Source: Pontibacillus salicampi (GTDB lineage: Bacteria; Bacillota; Bacilli; Bacillales; BH030062). From it: a stretch of 64,000 nucleotides of DNA. The notes below the pieces were generated by a model that did not search any database, was not told where the DNA came from, and saw nothing but the letters and a program-made list of their open reading frames with translations. Numbering within the stretch: the first letter of the stretch is position 1; every line of letters starts with the position of its first letter. The position numbers and the translations under genes are program-made. The stretch covers positions 682,001 through 746,000 of the forward strand of contig NZ_JBHLTP010000003.1 in the NCBI RefSeq assembly GCF_042434395.1, read 5' to 3'. Shown here in pieces: positions 34,812 through 43,619 of the stretch.

Positions 34812-34853
34812 AACTAATGGTATTAGTTAATAATAAAACTAATGCCATTAGTT
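34812..34853 (+). promoter_or_regulatory. Twin palindromic operators before MBL/TetR operon
   Basis: Two 17-base palindromes, AACTAATGGTATTAGTT at 34812-34828 and AACTAATGCCATTAGTT at 34837-34853, 25 bases centre to centre. Only two central bases differ. They sit 20 bases before the start of the MBL gene. The size and symmetry fit TetR-type operators, and a TetR gene is the next gene but one, so autoregulation is likely. Confidence 0.75.
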
Positions 34854-34873
34854 TTTTGAGGAGGAGAAGAAAC

Positions 34874-35590
34874 ATGAAAACAGTTCAAGTACATGAAGTA
34901 CATCAATTGGCATTTATGCCCAAGTGGTTTCCAATTAATTGCTATTTGGTGGAGGAAGAAAAAGGGTTAACATTAATAGATGCTGGGATGGGGTTTTGTA
35001 AAACAAACATTTTAAAGAGTGCAGACGTTATAGGAAAACCAATCGAGAAAATAATTATCAGTCATGCCCATAGCGATCATATCGGTGCACTTGATAGTTT
35101 AAAAGCAGAGCTGCCTAAGGCAGAAATTTTTCTGCCTGAACGAGAATTGCCCATTCTCCAAGGGGACACATCACTACAAGACGGAGAAGGGGCTAATCCT
35201 TTAAAGGGAGGAGCACCTAAAAATGTGACCACTACACCTGATACCCTTTTACAGGATGGAGACCAAGTTGGTTCCTTAGTCGCTATCCATACACCGGGAC
35301 ATACTCCTGGTATGATGTCTTTTCTAGATACCCGAAGTAAGGTTGTCATAGCGGCAGATGCCTTTCAAACAAAGGGTGGATTAGCGGTAGCTGGTGATTT
35401 GAAGTGGACGTTTCCTTTTCCAGCCTTAGCAACCTGGGATAAACGTCGTGCTATTTATTCAGCAGAGAAGCTTCTGGACTTAAACCCATCCTATTTAGCT
35501 GTAGGACACGGTGAAATGTTAGAAGCTCCCAAGGATAAGATGGTGAGGGCTATTTCCCATGCTAAATCGGTTTTAGGAGGGATGGGTTAA
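34874..35590 (+). CDS. MBL-fold metallo-hydrolase
   Basis: A 238-residue single-domain metallo-beta-lactamase-fold hydrolase from the ATG at 34874, which follows GAGGAGGAGAAG. The longer frame starting at 34775 runs through the operators and is rejected. Metal ligands are seen in SHAHSDH near 63-69, HTPGHTPG near 139, AADAF near 161 and GHGEM near 211. The substrate is unknown. Its stop overlaps the TetR start by one base, so both are in one self-regulated operon. Confidence 0.85.
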   Translation: MKTVQVHEVHQLAFMPKWFPINCYLVEEEKGLTLIDAGMGFCKTNILKSADVIGKPIEKIIISHAHSDHIGALDSLKAELPKAEIFLPERELPILQGDTSLQDGEGANPLKGGAPKNVTTTPDTLLQDGDQVGSLVAIHTPGHTPGMMSFLDTRSKVVIAADAFQTKGGLAVAGDLKWTFPFPALATWDKRRAIYSAEKLLDLNPSYLAVGHGEMLEAPKDKMVRAISHAKSVLGGMG

Positions 35591-36165
35591 TGTCGCCAAG
35601 AGCAGGATTGAATCAGGATGTTATAGTCCATAAAGCTCTAAAGCTGGCAGAAATGGAAGGGATAGATGCTCTAACCATTGCATCATTAGCAAGAGAATTA
35701 AACATTAAGCCTCCTTCTCTGTATAATCATTTTACTGGTTTAATTGCAATAAAAAAGGCGGTTGCAATAGCTGCTATGGAAGAAATGTATCATTATATTA
35801 TTCAAAAAATAGAATGGAAGTCTGAGGGAAAAGAGATGATTGTAGCCTTAGCTAAGGCCTATGTTGAGTTTGCAGAACAGCATAGAGGGTTGTACGAAGC
35901 AACTCTTCATGCACCTGACTCTGCTGATTCGGAAGTGCAATTAGCAGGCGAACCCATGATTAATCTAACTACTAGAGCTTTTTCTGTATTTCATCTGGAA
36001 CAGGAAGCATTAATACACACGGTTAGAGCTTTTAGAAGTTTCTTACACGGACTCGTTGACCTTAACCATAGAAATGAATTCAACATACCAATACAAGTGC
36101 AAGATACCCAGCAATGGATGATTGATATTTTTATAAAAGGACTGGAGCATAGATCTTCATCCTAA
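35590..36165 (+). CDS. TetR/AcrR-family regulator
   Basis: A 191-residue regulator. The N-terminal helix-turn-helix is seen in EMEGIDALTIASLARELNIKPPSLYNHF (about 18-46). The C-terminal ligand domain resembles the WHG type (FLHGLVDLNHRNEF). It probably binds the two palindromes before the operon and responds to a compound linked to the MBL hydrolase. The start codon overlaps the MBL stop (TAATG). Confidence 0.87.
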   Translation: MSPRAGLNQDVIVHKALKLAEMEGIDALTIASLARELNIKPPSLYNHFTGLIAIKKAVAIAAMEEMYHYIIQKIEWKSEGKEMIVALAKAYVEFAEQHRGLYEATLHAPDSADSEVQLAGEPMINLTTRAFSVFHLEQEALIHTVRAFRSFLHGLVDLNHRNEFNIPIQVQDTQQWMIDIFIKGLEHRSSS

Positions 36166-36310
36166 TCGCTGTACTGAATCATTAAACTAGGTGCAAACAA
36201 TCTCGCTTTTTATTATTAGTTGGTAATTTGTTTTTTGTGTAATACAAGAGAGGGATTCAAGGAAGGAAATAGAAATAGGTATTATTACGATAAGATGGGA
36301 GGCATGATGG

Positions 36311-36862
36311 GTGGAATTTCAATCTCTTGAATCTAATAGACTATTCTATATTGAACTATCTGATTCCCATGCTGGAGAGCTTTTTGAGATCTTCTCCAAT
36401 AGGAAAGTAATGAAGTATTATGGAATGGATCCGATTCAGGATGTGGAGCAAGCATATGATTTGATTCATTCCTTTCAACAAGCTCTTACAAACGACAAGG
36501 GAGTACGCTATGGTATTCTCTTTAAGAACAATAATCGTTTAATAGGAACTATAGGCTTGAATAATATGAGTCTATGGCACAAACGGGCTGAAATAGGGTA
36601 TGAGCTCCACCCTGAATATTGGAACAGAGGTATCATTACAGAAGCGATACGCTGTATAGTAGAGTATTCGTTTAATGAGCTTGGTTTACACCGAATAGGG
36701 GCTGTTACATTTCCACAAAACCAATCTTCCATCCGTGCTCTTACCAAGCTAGGGTTTCAGGAAGAGGGGAAATTAAGAGATTATCTATTCCAGCACAACC
36801 AATCCCACGATGCTAATGTTTATTCAATCATCAAGCAGGAGTGGGAAGATAGTATAAAATAA
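36311..36862 (+). CDS. GNAT acetyltransferase, RimJ/RimL-like
   Basis: A 183-residue GNAT protein starting at GTG, eight bases after GGGAGG; a nearby ATG is out of frame. It shows RLIGTIGLNNMS, YELHPEYWNRGIITEAI near 91-107 (acetyl-CoA site) and NQSSIRALTKLGFQEEGKLRDYL near 135. It is about the same length as the GNAT at 31692 and of the same subfamily. The acceptor is unknown. A second, different GNAT gene follows 15 bases later, so the two are likely co-transcribed. Confidence 0.82.
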   Translation: MEFQSLESNRLFYIELSDSHAGELFEIFSNRKVMKYYGMDPIQDVEQAYDLIHSFQQALTNDKGVRYGILFKNNNRLIGTIGLNNMSLWHKRAEIGYELHPEYWNRGIITEAIRCIVEYSFNELGLHRIGAVTFPQNQSSIRALTKLGFQEEGKLRDYLFQHNQSHDANVYSIIKQEWEDSIK

Positions 36863-36877
36863 GGAGCGATAAGACAT

Positions 36878-37300
36878 ATGGAGGTCATATTTGATCAGTC
36901 CGAGGAAAAACAAAACTTCGTACGAAGCAAAGTAATAGAACATAACATGAAGAACATCCCAGAAGAAGTGAAGACATCTAAAAATCAGTACAATTATTTG
37001 TTGCAAAATGATGATGGGGAAGTGGTAGGCGGTATCACTGCTACCTCCTTTTGGTATCATATGCAGCTGGATTTTTTATGGGTGGAGGAGTCCTATCGTA
37101 AGAAAGGGTATGGGAAGGCGTTACTCCATGCTTTGGAGAATCGTGCACAAGAAGACAATTGCCGCTTAATCTGTCTGGATACATATAGCTTTCAAGCTCC
37201 TGATTTTTACCAGAGGAATGGCTATGAGATTTTTGGTGTGTTGCAAGACCACCCAGCTGAAGGAATGGACCAATACTTCCTTCAAAAGCGTCTTAGATGA
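36878..37300 (+). CDS. GNAT acetyltransferase
   Basis: A 140-residue GNAT protein with the core DFLWVEESYRKKGYGKALLHALENRA near 64-89 carrying the acetyl-CoA loop (RKKGYG) and LDTYSFQAPDFYQRNGYEIFG near 104-124. This resembles stand-alone Bacillus GNATs with no assigned substrate. RBS AAGGAGCG. It follows the RimJ/RimL-like gene by 15 bases. Confidence 0.8.
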   Translation: MEVIFDQSEEKQNFVRSKVIEHNMKNIPEEVKTSKNQYNYLLQNDDGEVVGGITATSFWYHMQLDFLWVEESYRKKGYGKALLHALENRAQEDNCRLICLDTYSFQAPDFYQRNGYEIFGVLQDHPAEGMDQYFLQKRLR

Positions 37301-37359
37301 TCCAACTGTAGAATACTAGTGTACAAAGGTGTAAAGTCCTGGTAAAATTATTGGAAATA

Positions 37360-37602
37360 ATAAAGGCTGGGAAGAGAAGAGTAAAGAATAGGTTCGTTCC
37401 AAGAGAGCTCCGCAGAAGCTGAGAAGGAGTAGCGTGCCATTGTTGAACCAAATCTCTGAGCTTCACATGGGAACACTCGTGGGATCATGTGACAGGTAGT
37501 TCCTGTTAATAACGAAGAGATAAACAGGTGAAACTGTTTAAACTGGGGTGGCACCACGAAGACTCGTCCCCAAGACATTGCGTCTTGGGGGCGGGTTTTT
37601 TT
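37360..37602 (+). promoter_or_regulatory. T-box leader before MFS transporter
   Basis: Stem I features are present: AGAGTA near 37379, a GCTG in the distal loop (CTCC...GGAG), and GAACCA before ATCTCTGAG as specifier region near 37442. The T-box proper, CTGGGGTGGCACCACG, is at 37543-37558. The terminator CCCCAAGAC-n5-GTCTTGGGG at about 37568-37590 ends in TTTTTTT. In the usual register (GAA-codon-A) the specifier is CCA (proline). However, the acceptor-pairing bases read TGGC, which suit a tRNA with G73, while bacterial tRNA-Pro has A73. Shifted registers give AAC (Asn) or CAA (Gln), both G73 tRNAs. The amino acid is therefore unsettled. Confidence 0.88.
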
Positions 37603-37626
37603 ATGTTTAGAAGGGGAGATTGAGTG

Positions 37627-38853
37627 ATGTATAAACGAAAGTATGCAGCATTGTTGTTAAGCAGTATTGGAATATCCAACGTTGGGGACTGGATATACTT
37701 AATCGCGATAAATCTATTGGTTTTAGAAATGACCAGCTCTCCGTTAGCTGTAGCCATGTTATATGTGCTTAAGCCACTTGCCACGATAAGCATTAATTGG
37801 TGGGCTGGGGGTGTAATCGATCGGGTCCAGACTAAATCGGTTATGATCATTATGGATGTTGGGAGAGGGATATTGATCCTGTGTATTCCAAGCCTTCCTT
37901 CATTATGGATGATGTATGGTTTTGTCTTTGTTATTAATATGGGAAGTTCCATCTTCGAGCCTGCTTCACGGACCTATATTACTCAATTACTTCCAGAAGA
38001 GAAGCGTATGCGCTTTAACTCTCTTCGTAGTATGGTAGATTCAGGTGCCTTTCTTACTGGACCTGCACTAGCGGGTCTCTTATTTATTACGAGTACTCCT
38101 GCCATTGCAATTTATGTGAACGGTGTTTCCTTTGTCGTATCTGCTTTACTGCTGCATTTTTTACCGAATAAAAAGGTGAAATACTTTTCCAGCCATGGGT
38201 CGAACACATTTTCCAACATAAAAGAGGATGTACGAATAGTAATAGCGTTTAGTCAACAATATTTATTTGTAATGGTCATCTATAGTTTATTTAGTTTTAT
38301 GTATATCATGGCTTCCGCTATTGATTCACTAGAAGCTGCTTTTGCAAAAGAGGTGCTTGGCTTATCCAATACGTCCTATGGGATATTAGTTAGTATAGCC
38401 GGAGCTGGAGTTGTGGTCGGAGCCATTGTCAATATGGCGGGATCCATGAAGTGGAAGGCTGTACCGTTAATAATTGGTGGAACGACGTGTGTAGCACTGG
38501 GTTATGTCGTATATGCTTTTTCAGATGGGTTTGCTGGAGCAGCGGTAGGATTTTTTGTATTATCTTTTTCTTTATCCTTTGCTAATGTAGGATTTCAAAC
38601 CTTTTATCAAACTCATATTCCTGTCCCGATAATGGGGAGGGTGACTAGCCTGTATGGGTGGGTGGAGGCCTTGATGGTGTTAATAGTAACAGGCGTCATT
38701 GGATTAACGGCTCAAATTGTTACTGTTAGAGCAGCTGTAATGGGAGCTGTTATCTTAATGTTATGTATAACAATTCTCCTATCTATCTATAGCTGGAAGG
38801 GAAGGAGGGGCTTGTCTGTTGGCTCCTTACCATTAGAAAACCGGTTCTTGTAA
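37627..38853 (+). CDS. MFS transporter under T-box control
   Basis: A 408-residue major facilitator with twelve hydrophobic helices, close to the EntS/MFS_3 exporter group (SSIGISNVGDWIYLIAINLLVLEM near the N terminus; GVIDRVQTKSVMIIMDVGRG loop). The ATG at 37627 is best placed after GGGGAG; a GTG lies one codon earlier. A T-box leader directly upstream means expression rises when a particular tRNA is uncharged, so the cargo is probably the amino acid, a precursor or a related compound. Whether it imports or exports is not known. Confidence 0.83.
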   Translation: MYKRKYAALLLSSIGISNVGDWIYLIAINLLVLEMTSSPLAVAMLYVLKPLATISINWWAGGVIDRVQTKSVMIIMDVGRGILILCIPSLPSLWMMYGFVFVINMGSSIFEPASRTYITQLLPEEKRMRFNSLRSMVDSGAFLTGPALAGLLFITSTPAIAIYVNGVSFVVSALLLHFLPNKKVKYFSSHGSNTFSNIKEDVRIVIAFSQQYLFVMVIYSLFSFMYIMASAIDSLEAAFAKEVLGLSNTSYGILVSIAGAGVVVGAIVNMAGSMKWKAVPLIIGGTTCVALGYVVYAFSDGFAGAAVGFFVLSFSLSFANVGFQTFYQTHIPVPIMGRVTSLYGWVEALMVLIVTGVIGLTAQIVTVRAAVMGAVILMLCITILLSIYSWKGRRGLSVGSLPLENRFL

Positions 38854-38895
38854 GAGAACCGGCAGACTGTTGGGAAAGAACTATAATGTTAAAAC

Positions 38896-38932
38896 AAGCT
38901 CCTGTTCCTACCGTGGATCAGGAGCTTTATGG
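38896..38932. terminator. Hairpin between convergent MFS and peptidase pseudogene
   Basis: Perfect nine-base arms AAGCTCCTG and CAGGAGCTT around a 14-base loop, with short A and T flanks; it can act on either strand. Confidence 0.6.
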
Positions 38933-39021
38933 ATGGTGTGCACATAAAAATTGACATTCGCTAACATTTTTTTCGCCCATAAATGCTGTTATACGTTTGA
39001 GACGGATAGAAGTGGTTTTTC

Positions 39022-40478
39022 CTACTGTTGGTCTTGTTCATATACTCGATGTTGCTGGAAGAAAGCGTCCAAGTCTTCTCCGCTTACCACCTCCATGATG
39101 TCTATAAAATCCTTCGTCGTAGTTACATCAAATTTCTTCAATTGAAAATAGATTTGCATAGATTTATAAAATGTTTCGTCCCCTAGTTTCTTCCGCAAGT
39201 CATTAATGGTACTCGCACCATAATCGTAAATGGTGTAATAGTAGTAGTTTATTCCACCCTCGTCAGCATGGTCAGTAAAGGTAGAGACGGGACTGGAAAG
39301 GTGATAATAGTCTGGACGAGGAGCAGGCACATGAAGCGATTCTAGATCCCCGTCGTAAAGAGCGGCAGCAAAGCTTGCAAAGGATTCATCCAGCCAGGGT
39401 TCATCGTATTCATTGTTTCCTATTATCCCATAATACCATTGGTGTTGCGATTATCGGTTAAGCTCATCATTACGAGCTGAGGGTATTCCATTCCTCCAAA
39501 CCAGCCTTCCATGCTTACAATATCGAGCTCTGGCCATGGATAAGCACCAAATTTTTCACTAAATAGCTTAATGCTGTCTACACCTGATTCAAGCATATCG
39601 TCTGCATATTTTTCTTGTTTATCTGTATAGTACACGTTGATGTCCACGTTATTTACTATAGCAGTAGTAACATGATAGTTAGGATCCATTTCCATAGCGA
39701 AATCGCGTACATTAAATGCTTTATATCGATATGTAGCCATGTCTCCTTCTACTTTCCTTTCCCCGATTTGCTTGCCTGTTGCAGCTATTACCTCTGAGGA
39801 ATGTGTAGTGACAGTTACGTCAAAGTTACCACTCAAGGAATAAAACGCTTCTCCGTAAGGATAATACGGATCTAAATTCCACCCTTCTTCATCATACACT
39901 GCTAAAATTGGGAACCAATTGCCAAGCGATACTGTATCACCATACCAGCCAAAGCGATCCTTTTGTTTAGGAATTTGTACTTTAAATTCCATGGTTATCG
40001 TCTTTTTTTCATGAGGCTTCCATTGTACCTGTTGGATATCTAATTTCGTCTTTTCCACCCTATACTCAGAAGCATTGCCGTTCACCTGAACGTTCTCTAC
40101 CGTAATGCCTCCGCCATTTTCCTGGAATGTTTCTGCATTAGGCCATACATTAAAATAAATATGATCAAGCGTAGTACTCAGATTGTTTGTTACCTCTACC
40201 TTCATGCTCCCCTTCATCACATGTTGATCCTTATCATAGTGGACGTCTAATGTATAGTTAGGATTTGAAGGACCTCTTCTCGATTGAAATGGAAAAGGAT
40301 TTATTTGCTGAATTGGTTCGGCACGACTGTAGAGGTCTGAATTAGTGTATTCTTCAAAAGATGATTTTTCGTTTGAAGATATTGCAGGGCTAGCAAAGAC
40401 TGGAAAAGCAAGAGTGATACATAACAGCAAAGCCATAGTACTCAGTGCGGTTATACTAAACATTGTGTTCTTTAACAT
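39022..40478 (-). pseudogene. M1-family metallopeptidase, frameshifted and deleted at HExxH
   Basis: The N-terminal piece (40478 to 39423) has a signal peptide and the M1 beta domain up to GGMEYPQLVMMSL, then ends in a frameshift and stops. From about 39450 a second frame continues as HQWYYGIIGNNEYDEP and LDESFASFAAALYDGD, the region after the HExxH motif, and runs to 39022. The expected VAHEIA part, with two zinc ligands' worth of the HExxH motif, is missing between the two. A small out-of-frame deletion at the catalytic site explains both faults. The enzyme would be dead. A terminator lies downstream and an RBS upstream (AAGGAGG). Confidence 0.82.
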
Positions 40479-40765
40479 ATATACCCTCCTTCTTATTTGC
40501 TTCTGAACTACTTCCTTATCTCTTACTTGAATTCCTTGAGAGATTAGAACTAATTACCAAAAATAGTAAATTGGTTTCGTTTTAGGGCTAGTAGGTGGAA
40601 GCAAAGTAGTAGCCTATTTAGGTTATTAGGAATATGTTTTCTTCTTTTTAAATGGAAGGAAGGGGAGTGTGTAGAGCAATACGCAAATGCACTATGAATA
40701 AGGAATAATACATTCTACTCCTCTATTGATTTTCATTTTGCTATAATAAAATCAGGTGATTAAAC

Positions 40766-41485
40766 ATGCTGAAACAAATAGCTTTAAAACGAGAAAATAT
40801 AACATCCTTTCAACAATACCCCTTTGACATCCCTGCCATCCGGTCAATGGATACACTACCCATTCGAAAACCAATTACGTTCTTTGTAGGTGAAAATGGG
40901 GCAGGGAAATCTACTCTATTAGAGGCCATTGCGGATCGATGCGACTTTCATACAGCTGGTGGGGGGAGAAATAATACATATGATGTTCATGCTTCTGAAA
41001 GTGCATTAGGCAATTACATAAGGTTGTCTTGGCTTCCGAAGGTAACACGTGGATTTTTTCTGCGAGCTGAGTCCTTTTATCAATTTGCTTCTTATATAGA
41101 AGGAATTGGGCTGGAGGCTTACGGTGGGCAGTCTTTGCACGCCCAATCTCATGGTGAATCCTTTTTGTCTCTCTTTCTTAACCGTTTTCAGGGAGATGGA
41201 CCAGCCATTTACTTACTGGACGAGCCTGAAGCAGCCTTATCGCCAGCGAGGCAGCTTACCTTCCTCAGAGTACTACGTGATTTAGCGGAATTCGGAAACG
41301 CCCAGTTTATTATCGCAACCCACTCCCCGATCCTACTAGGCTATCCTGACGCTGATATATGGAGCTTTGATGGAGAGGAAATATGTAACGTACATTATGA
41401 GGAAACTGAACACTATACCATTACAAATACTTTTCTTCAGAATAGAGAACGTGTATTAAAGGAATTATTTTCAGATGAAGGGTAA
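40766..41485 (+). CDS. AAA ATPase of the ABC/SMC-like single-domain type
   Basis: A 239-residue P-loop ATPase. Walker A is GENGAGKST at 42-50, a signature-like YGGQSLHAQSHGESFL near 118, Walker B IYLLDEPEAALSP near 152, and IIATHSPILL near 190. This layout matches stand-alone predicted ATPases of the RecF/SMC-like AAA_21 group found in many Bacillota; the partner is unknown. The C terminus reaches close to, and slightly past, the earliest frame of the acetyltransferase gene, so the two are likely co-transcribed. Confidence 0.8.
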   Translation: MLKQIALKRENITSFQQYPFDIPAIRSMDTLPIRKPITFFVGENGAGKSTLLEAIADRCDFHTAGGGRNNTYDVHASESALGNYIRLSWLPKVTRGFFLRAESFYQFASYIEGIGLEAYGGQSLHAQSHGESFLSLFLNRFQGDGPAIYLLDEPEAALSPARQLTFLRVLRDLAEFGNAQFIIATHSPILLGYPDADIWSFDGEEICNVHYEETEHYTITNTFLQNRERVLKELFSDEG

Positions 41486-41501
41486 AGAATGGGGGGTACC
41501 T

Positions 41502-42065
41502 GTGAAAACGGAAAAAGAAAAAATGCTTAATGGAGAGCTCTATCGTGCTGATGACCCTATATTAGTGATGGAAAGAATACAGGCAAGAGAGCTAACAAGG
41601 AAGTTTAATAATGCAACGGAGACAGAAGGGGGACAAAGGATTCATCTCTTGAAACAGCTTTTTGGTACATCAGGAGAAAAGCTGTGGGTAGAGCCCTCCT
41701 TTCGCTGTGATTATGGCTATAATATTCATGTCGGAGAAGGGTTTTTTGCTAATTTTGATTGTGTAATATTAGATGTTTGCTCTGTCACATGTGGCAATAA
41801 CGTACTGTTAGGGCCGGGGGTACATATCTATACTGCCACCCATCCCCTTAACCCAGTGGAGAGAAGCAATGGTGCTGAATTTGGTAAACCTGTTACGATT
41901 GGAGACGATGTGTGGATAGGCGGGAAAGCTGTTATTAACCCCGGCATAACCATTGGGAGTAATGTAGTAATTGCTTCAGGAGCCATCGTGACGAAGAGTA
42001 TTCCTGATAATGCGGTAGTTGGCGGCAATCCAGCCCGTCTTATCAAGTATGTCGAAAAGGATTAG
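41502..42065 (+). CDS. Maltose O-acetyltransferase-like hexapeptide transferase
   Basis: A 187-residue left-handed beta-helix acetyltransferase. The start is taken as GTG at 41502 after GGGGGG, giving the typical MKTEKEKMLNGELYRADDP; the ATG at 41475 has no RBS. Hexapeptide repeats run from about 60 to 180 (IGDDVWIGGKAVINPGITIG), with the catalytic histidine in THPLNP. It acetylates sugars such as maltose or glucose with acetyl-CoA. A clear terminator follows. Confidence 0.87.
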   Translation: MKTEKEKMLNGELYRADDPILVMERIQARELTRKFNNATETEGGQRIHLLKQLFGTSGEKLWVEPSFRCDYGYNIHVGEGFFANFDCVILDVCSVTCGNNVLLGPGVHIYTATHPLNPVERSNGAEFGKPVTIGDDVWIGGKAVINPGITIGSNVVIASGAIVTKSIPDNAVVGGNPARLIKYVEKD

Positions 42066-42118
42066 AAAACAGGTTGTACATAACCAGTCAGGGAATACAA
42101 CCAATATTTTTATAAAAG

Positions 42119-42150
42119 GTGCCCTCCATGCTGAATGGAGGGCGCTTTCG
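42119..42150 (+). terminator. Terminator after acetyltransferase gene
   Basis: Perfect nine-base arms GCCCTCCAT at 42121-42129 and ATGGAGGGC at 42135-42143, followed by GCTTTCG. Confidence 0.7.
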
Positions 42151-42168
42151 TATATTACGAATAATTAT

Positions 42169-42930
42169 TTAGTTAGTCGGCCGTGCAGCGTATGGATAAA
42201 TAGGGTCACGCAAGGAGAATTCATACGTATATCCATCAACTATACCGACTACTTTATTGCTGTCATATAAATCTAACAAGAATTGAGCCATTTCTTTAGA
42301 AGTGTGATATTGCGGTACATTGGTCTCATAGTCAAAATCAGCAACATCTAGAGAATGCTGAGCGAACTCTGATTCCGTTGCAGCAGGTGCTAACACCTTG
42401 GCGGACAAATTCGCCCCTTTGCCTGCCAATTCCTGTGCAAGCCCCTCTGTAAATGCACTTACGAAGAACTTGGTAGCACAATAGGTTACAGCTCCTTCTA
42501 CAATGGTATAACCACCACCAGAGGATATGTTAATCAATTGCGTTCCTTCAACTTGTTCGTAATCGCGGACAAATAGGGAAGATAGAACGGTAAGAGCTTC
42601 CACATTTAAATGCAGCATATTTCCAATTTTATCTAGGTCCTGTTCTGCTACAGAATCAAAATTTCCAAATCCAGCATTATTGACAAGTGTCTCTAGTGTG
42701 TATTCCTTTAAAGACTCATACAGGCTATATACTTCCTCCTTCTTAGATAAATCGGCTTTTTTAATTACGACATCGAGTTGCTTATTGCTTTCTTGAATGA
42801 CTTCCTTGAGCTGCTGTAATTTTTCTTCACGGCGAGCAACTAAAATTACATTTTTCCCTCGTGCAGCGAATGCTAAAGCTGTTTCATAACCGATTCCTGA
42901 GCTTGCTCCTGTGATCACAGTGTACTTCAT
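42169..42930 (-). CDS. Short-chain dehydrogenase/reductase (DltE-like)
   Basis: A classical SDR of 253 residues. The cofactor motif TGASSGIGYE is near 7-16, NNAGFG near 89, the catalytic serine in ISSGGGY, and YCATK with the catalytic Tyr and Lys near 155. The C terminus is longer than FabG. NADP is likely given VARREEK after strand 2. The gene diverges from a MerR regulator gene with an operator-like palindrome between, so it is probably MerR-activated. Confidence 0.87.
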   Translation of the reverse strand: MKYTVITGASSGIGYETALAFAARGKNVILVARREEKLQQLKEVIQESNKQLDVVIKKADLSKKEEVYSLYESLKEYTLETLVNNAGFGNFDSVAEQDLDKIGNMLHLNVEALTVLSSLFVRDYEQVEGTQLINISSGGGYTIVEGAVTYCATKFFVSAFTEGLAQELAGKGANLSAKVLAPAATESEFAQHSLDVADFDYETNVPQYHTSKEMAQFLLDLYDSNKVVGIVDGYTYEFSLRDPIYPYAARPTN

Positions 42931-42981
42931 GGATAGTACCTCCCATTGCTATTTTATTTAACTACAGTATAATCGTAATCG

Positions 42982-42997
42982 TTAAAGTTCACTTTAA
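42982..42997 (-). promoter_or_regulatory. MerR-type operator between SDR and MerR genes
   Basis: Perfect palindrome TTAAAGT-TC-ACTTTAA. On the reverse strand it sits between TTGACT and TACGAT with a 19-base spacer, the long spacing typical of MerR-activated promoters. Target gene: the SDR at 42169. Confidence 0.7.
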
Positions 42998-43017
42998 GTC
43001 AAGAGAAAGGGAGGAAA

Positions 43018-43395
43018 ATGTGTATGTACTCCATAAGTGAGTTAGCAATTAAAGTACAGACCAAGCCCCATACATTGCGTTATTATGAAAAAGAAGGCAT
43101 CCTCACAGCCCATCGAAAGGAGAATGGTATTCGTTGGTATGACGAACAGCATGTTAAATGGCTGAAGTTTGTCATGAAGCTAAGAGAAACGAAAATGCCT
43201 ATTGCACAAATAAAAGTGTACACGCAATTATTGAAAGAAGGAGAACACACCTCATTGGCTCGTTTACAGCTTCTGGAAACCCATCAGCGAGATATCCAAA
43301 ATCAAATTACTACATTATTAGAGACCGACGCGTTGCTGGACAGAAAAATTACTGCTTATAAAGAATATCTTCATGCAATAGAAAGCAATGCATAA
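43018..43395 (+). CDS. MerR-family transcriptional regulator
   Basis: A 125-residue regulator. The winged helix-turn-helix is at about 4-72 (YSISELAIKVQTKPHTLRYYEKEGIL), followed by a dimerisation helix with a run of Leu, Ile and Gln. There is no Cys-rich metal site, so it belongs to the NolA/organic-ligand type rather than the metal type. It starts inside the shared promoter region with the SDR gene and probably controls both genes. RBS GGGAGG. Confidence 0.87.
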   Translation: MCMYSISELAIKVQTKPHTLRYYEKEGILTAHRKENGIRWYDEQHVKWLKFVMKLRETKMPIAQIKVYTQLLKEGEHTSLARLQLLETHQRDIQNQITTLLETDALLDRKITAYKEYLHAIESNA

Positions 43396-43484
43396 TATCT
43401 CACCATTACCTAAAATAGAAAAGAATCACTCATTTACATGCATAATTAGAGTCATTTCGGTGAGCATATCAATGAGGTGATTTT

Positions 43485-43532
43485 ATGAGAAGCATGTTAG
43501 TAATTGTATTATTGCTGCTAATCATTTTATAA
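43485..43532 (+). CDS. Putative 15-residue hydrophobic micro-peptide
   Basis: An open frame of 16 codons: MRSMLVIVLLLLIIL. The RBS GAGGTG stands eight bases before the ATG, and a terminator hairpin follows eight bases after the stop. The peptide would be a single short membrane helix. The compact cassette of RBS, frame and terminator suggests expression, but a chance frame is possible. No family is recognised. Confidence 0.4.
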   Translation: MRSMLVIVLLLLIIL

Positions 43533-43538
43533 TCAGCC

Positions 43539-43575
43539 TTTAGGAAAACATCAATCACGTGTTTTCCTTTTTTGT
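43539..43575 (+). terminator. Terminator after micro-ORF
   Basis: Arms AGGAAAACA and TGTTTTCCT around a short loop, followed by TTTTTTG. Confidence 0.72.
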
Positions 43576-43619
43576 ACATAAGAAACATAGTGAGGTATTA
43601 GATGGGGGTGTAGGTAGTA

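Noticed and set aside
34775..34873. Longer N terminus for the MBL hydrolase at 34874
   Set aside because: The frame crosses both operators and lacks a ribosome binding site.
42970..42984. Zur-like string AATCGTAATCGTT before the SDR/MerR pair
   Set aside because: Only a left half-site is present and the right half does not match. The MerR-type palindrome beside it explains the control region better.
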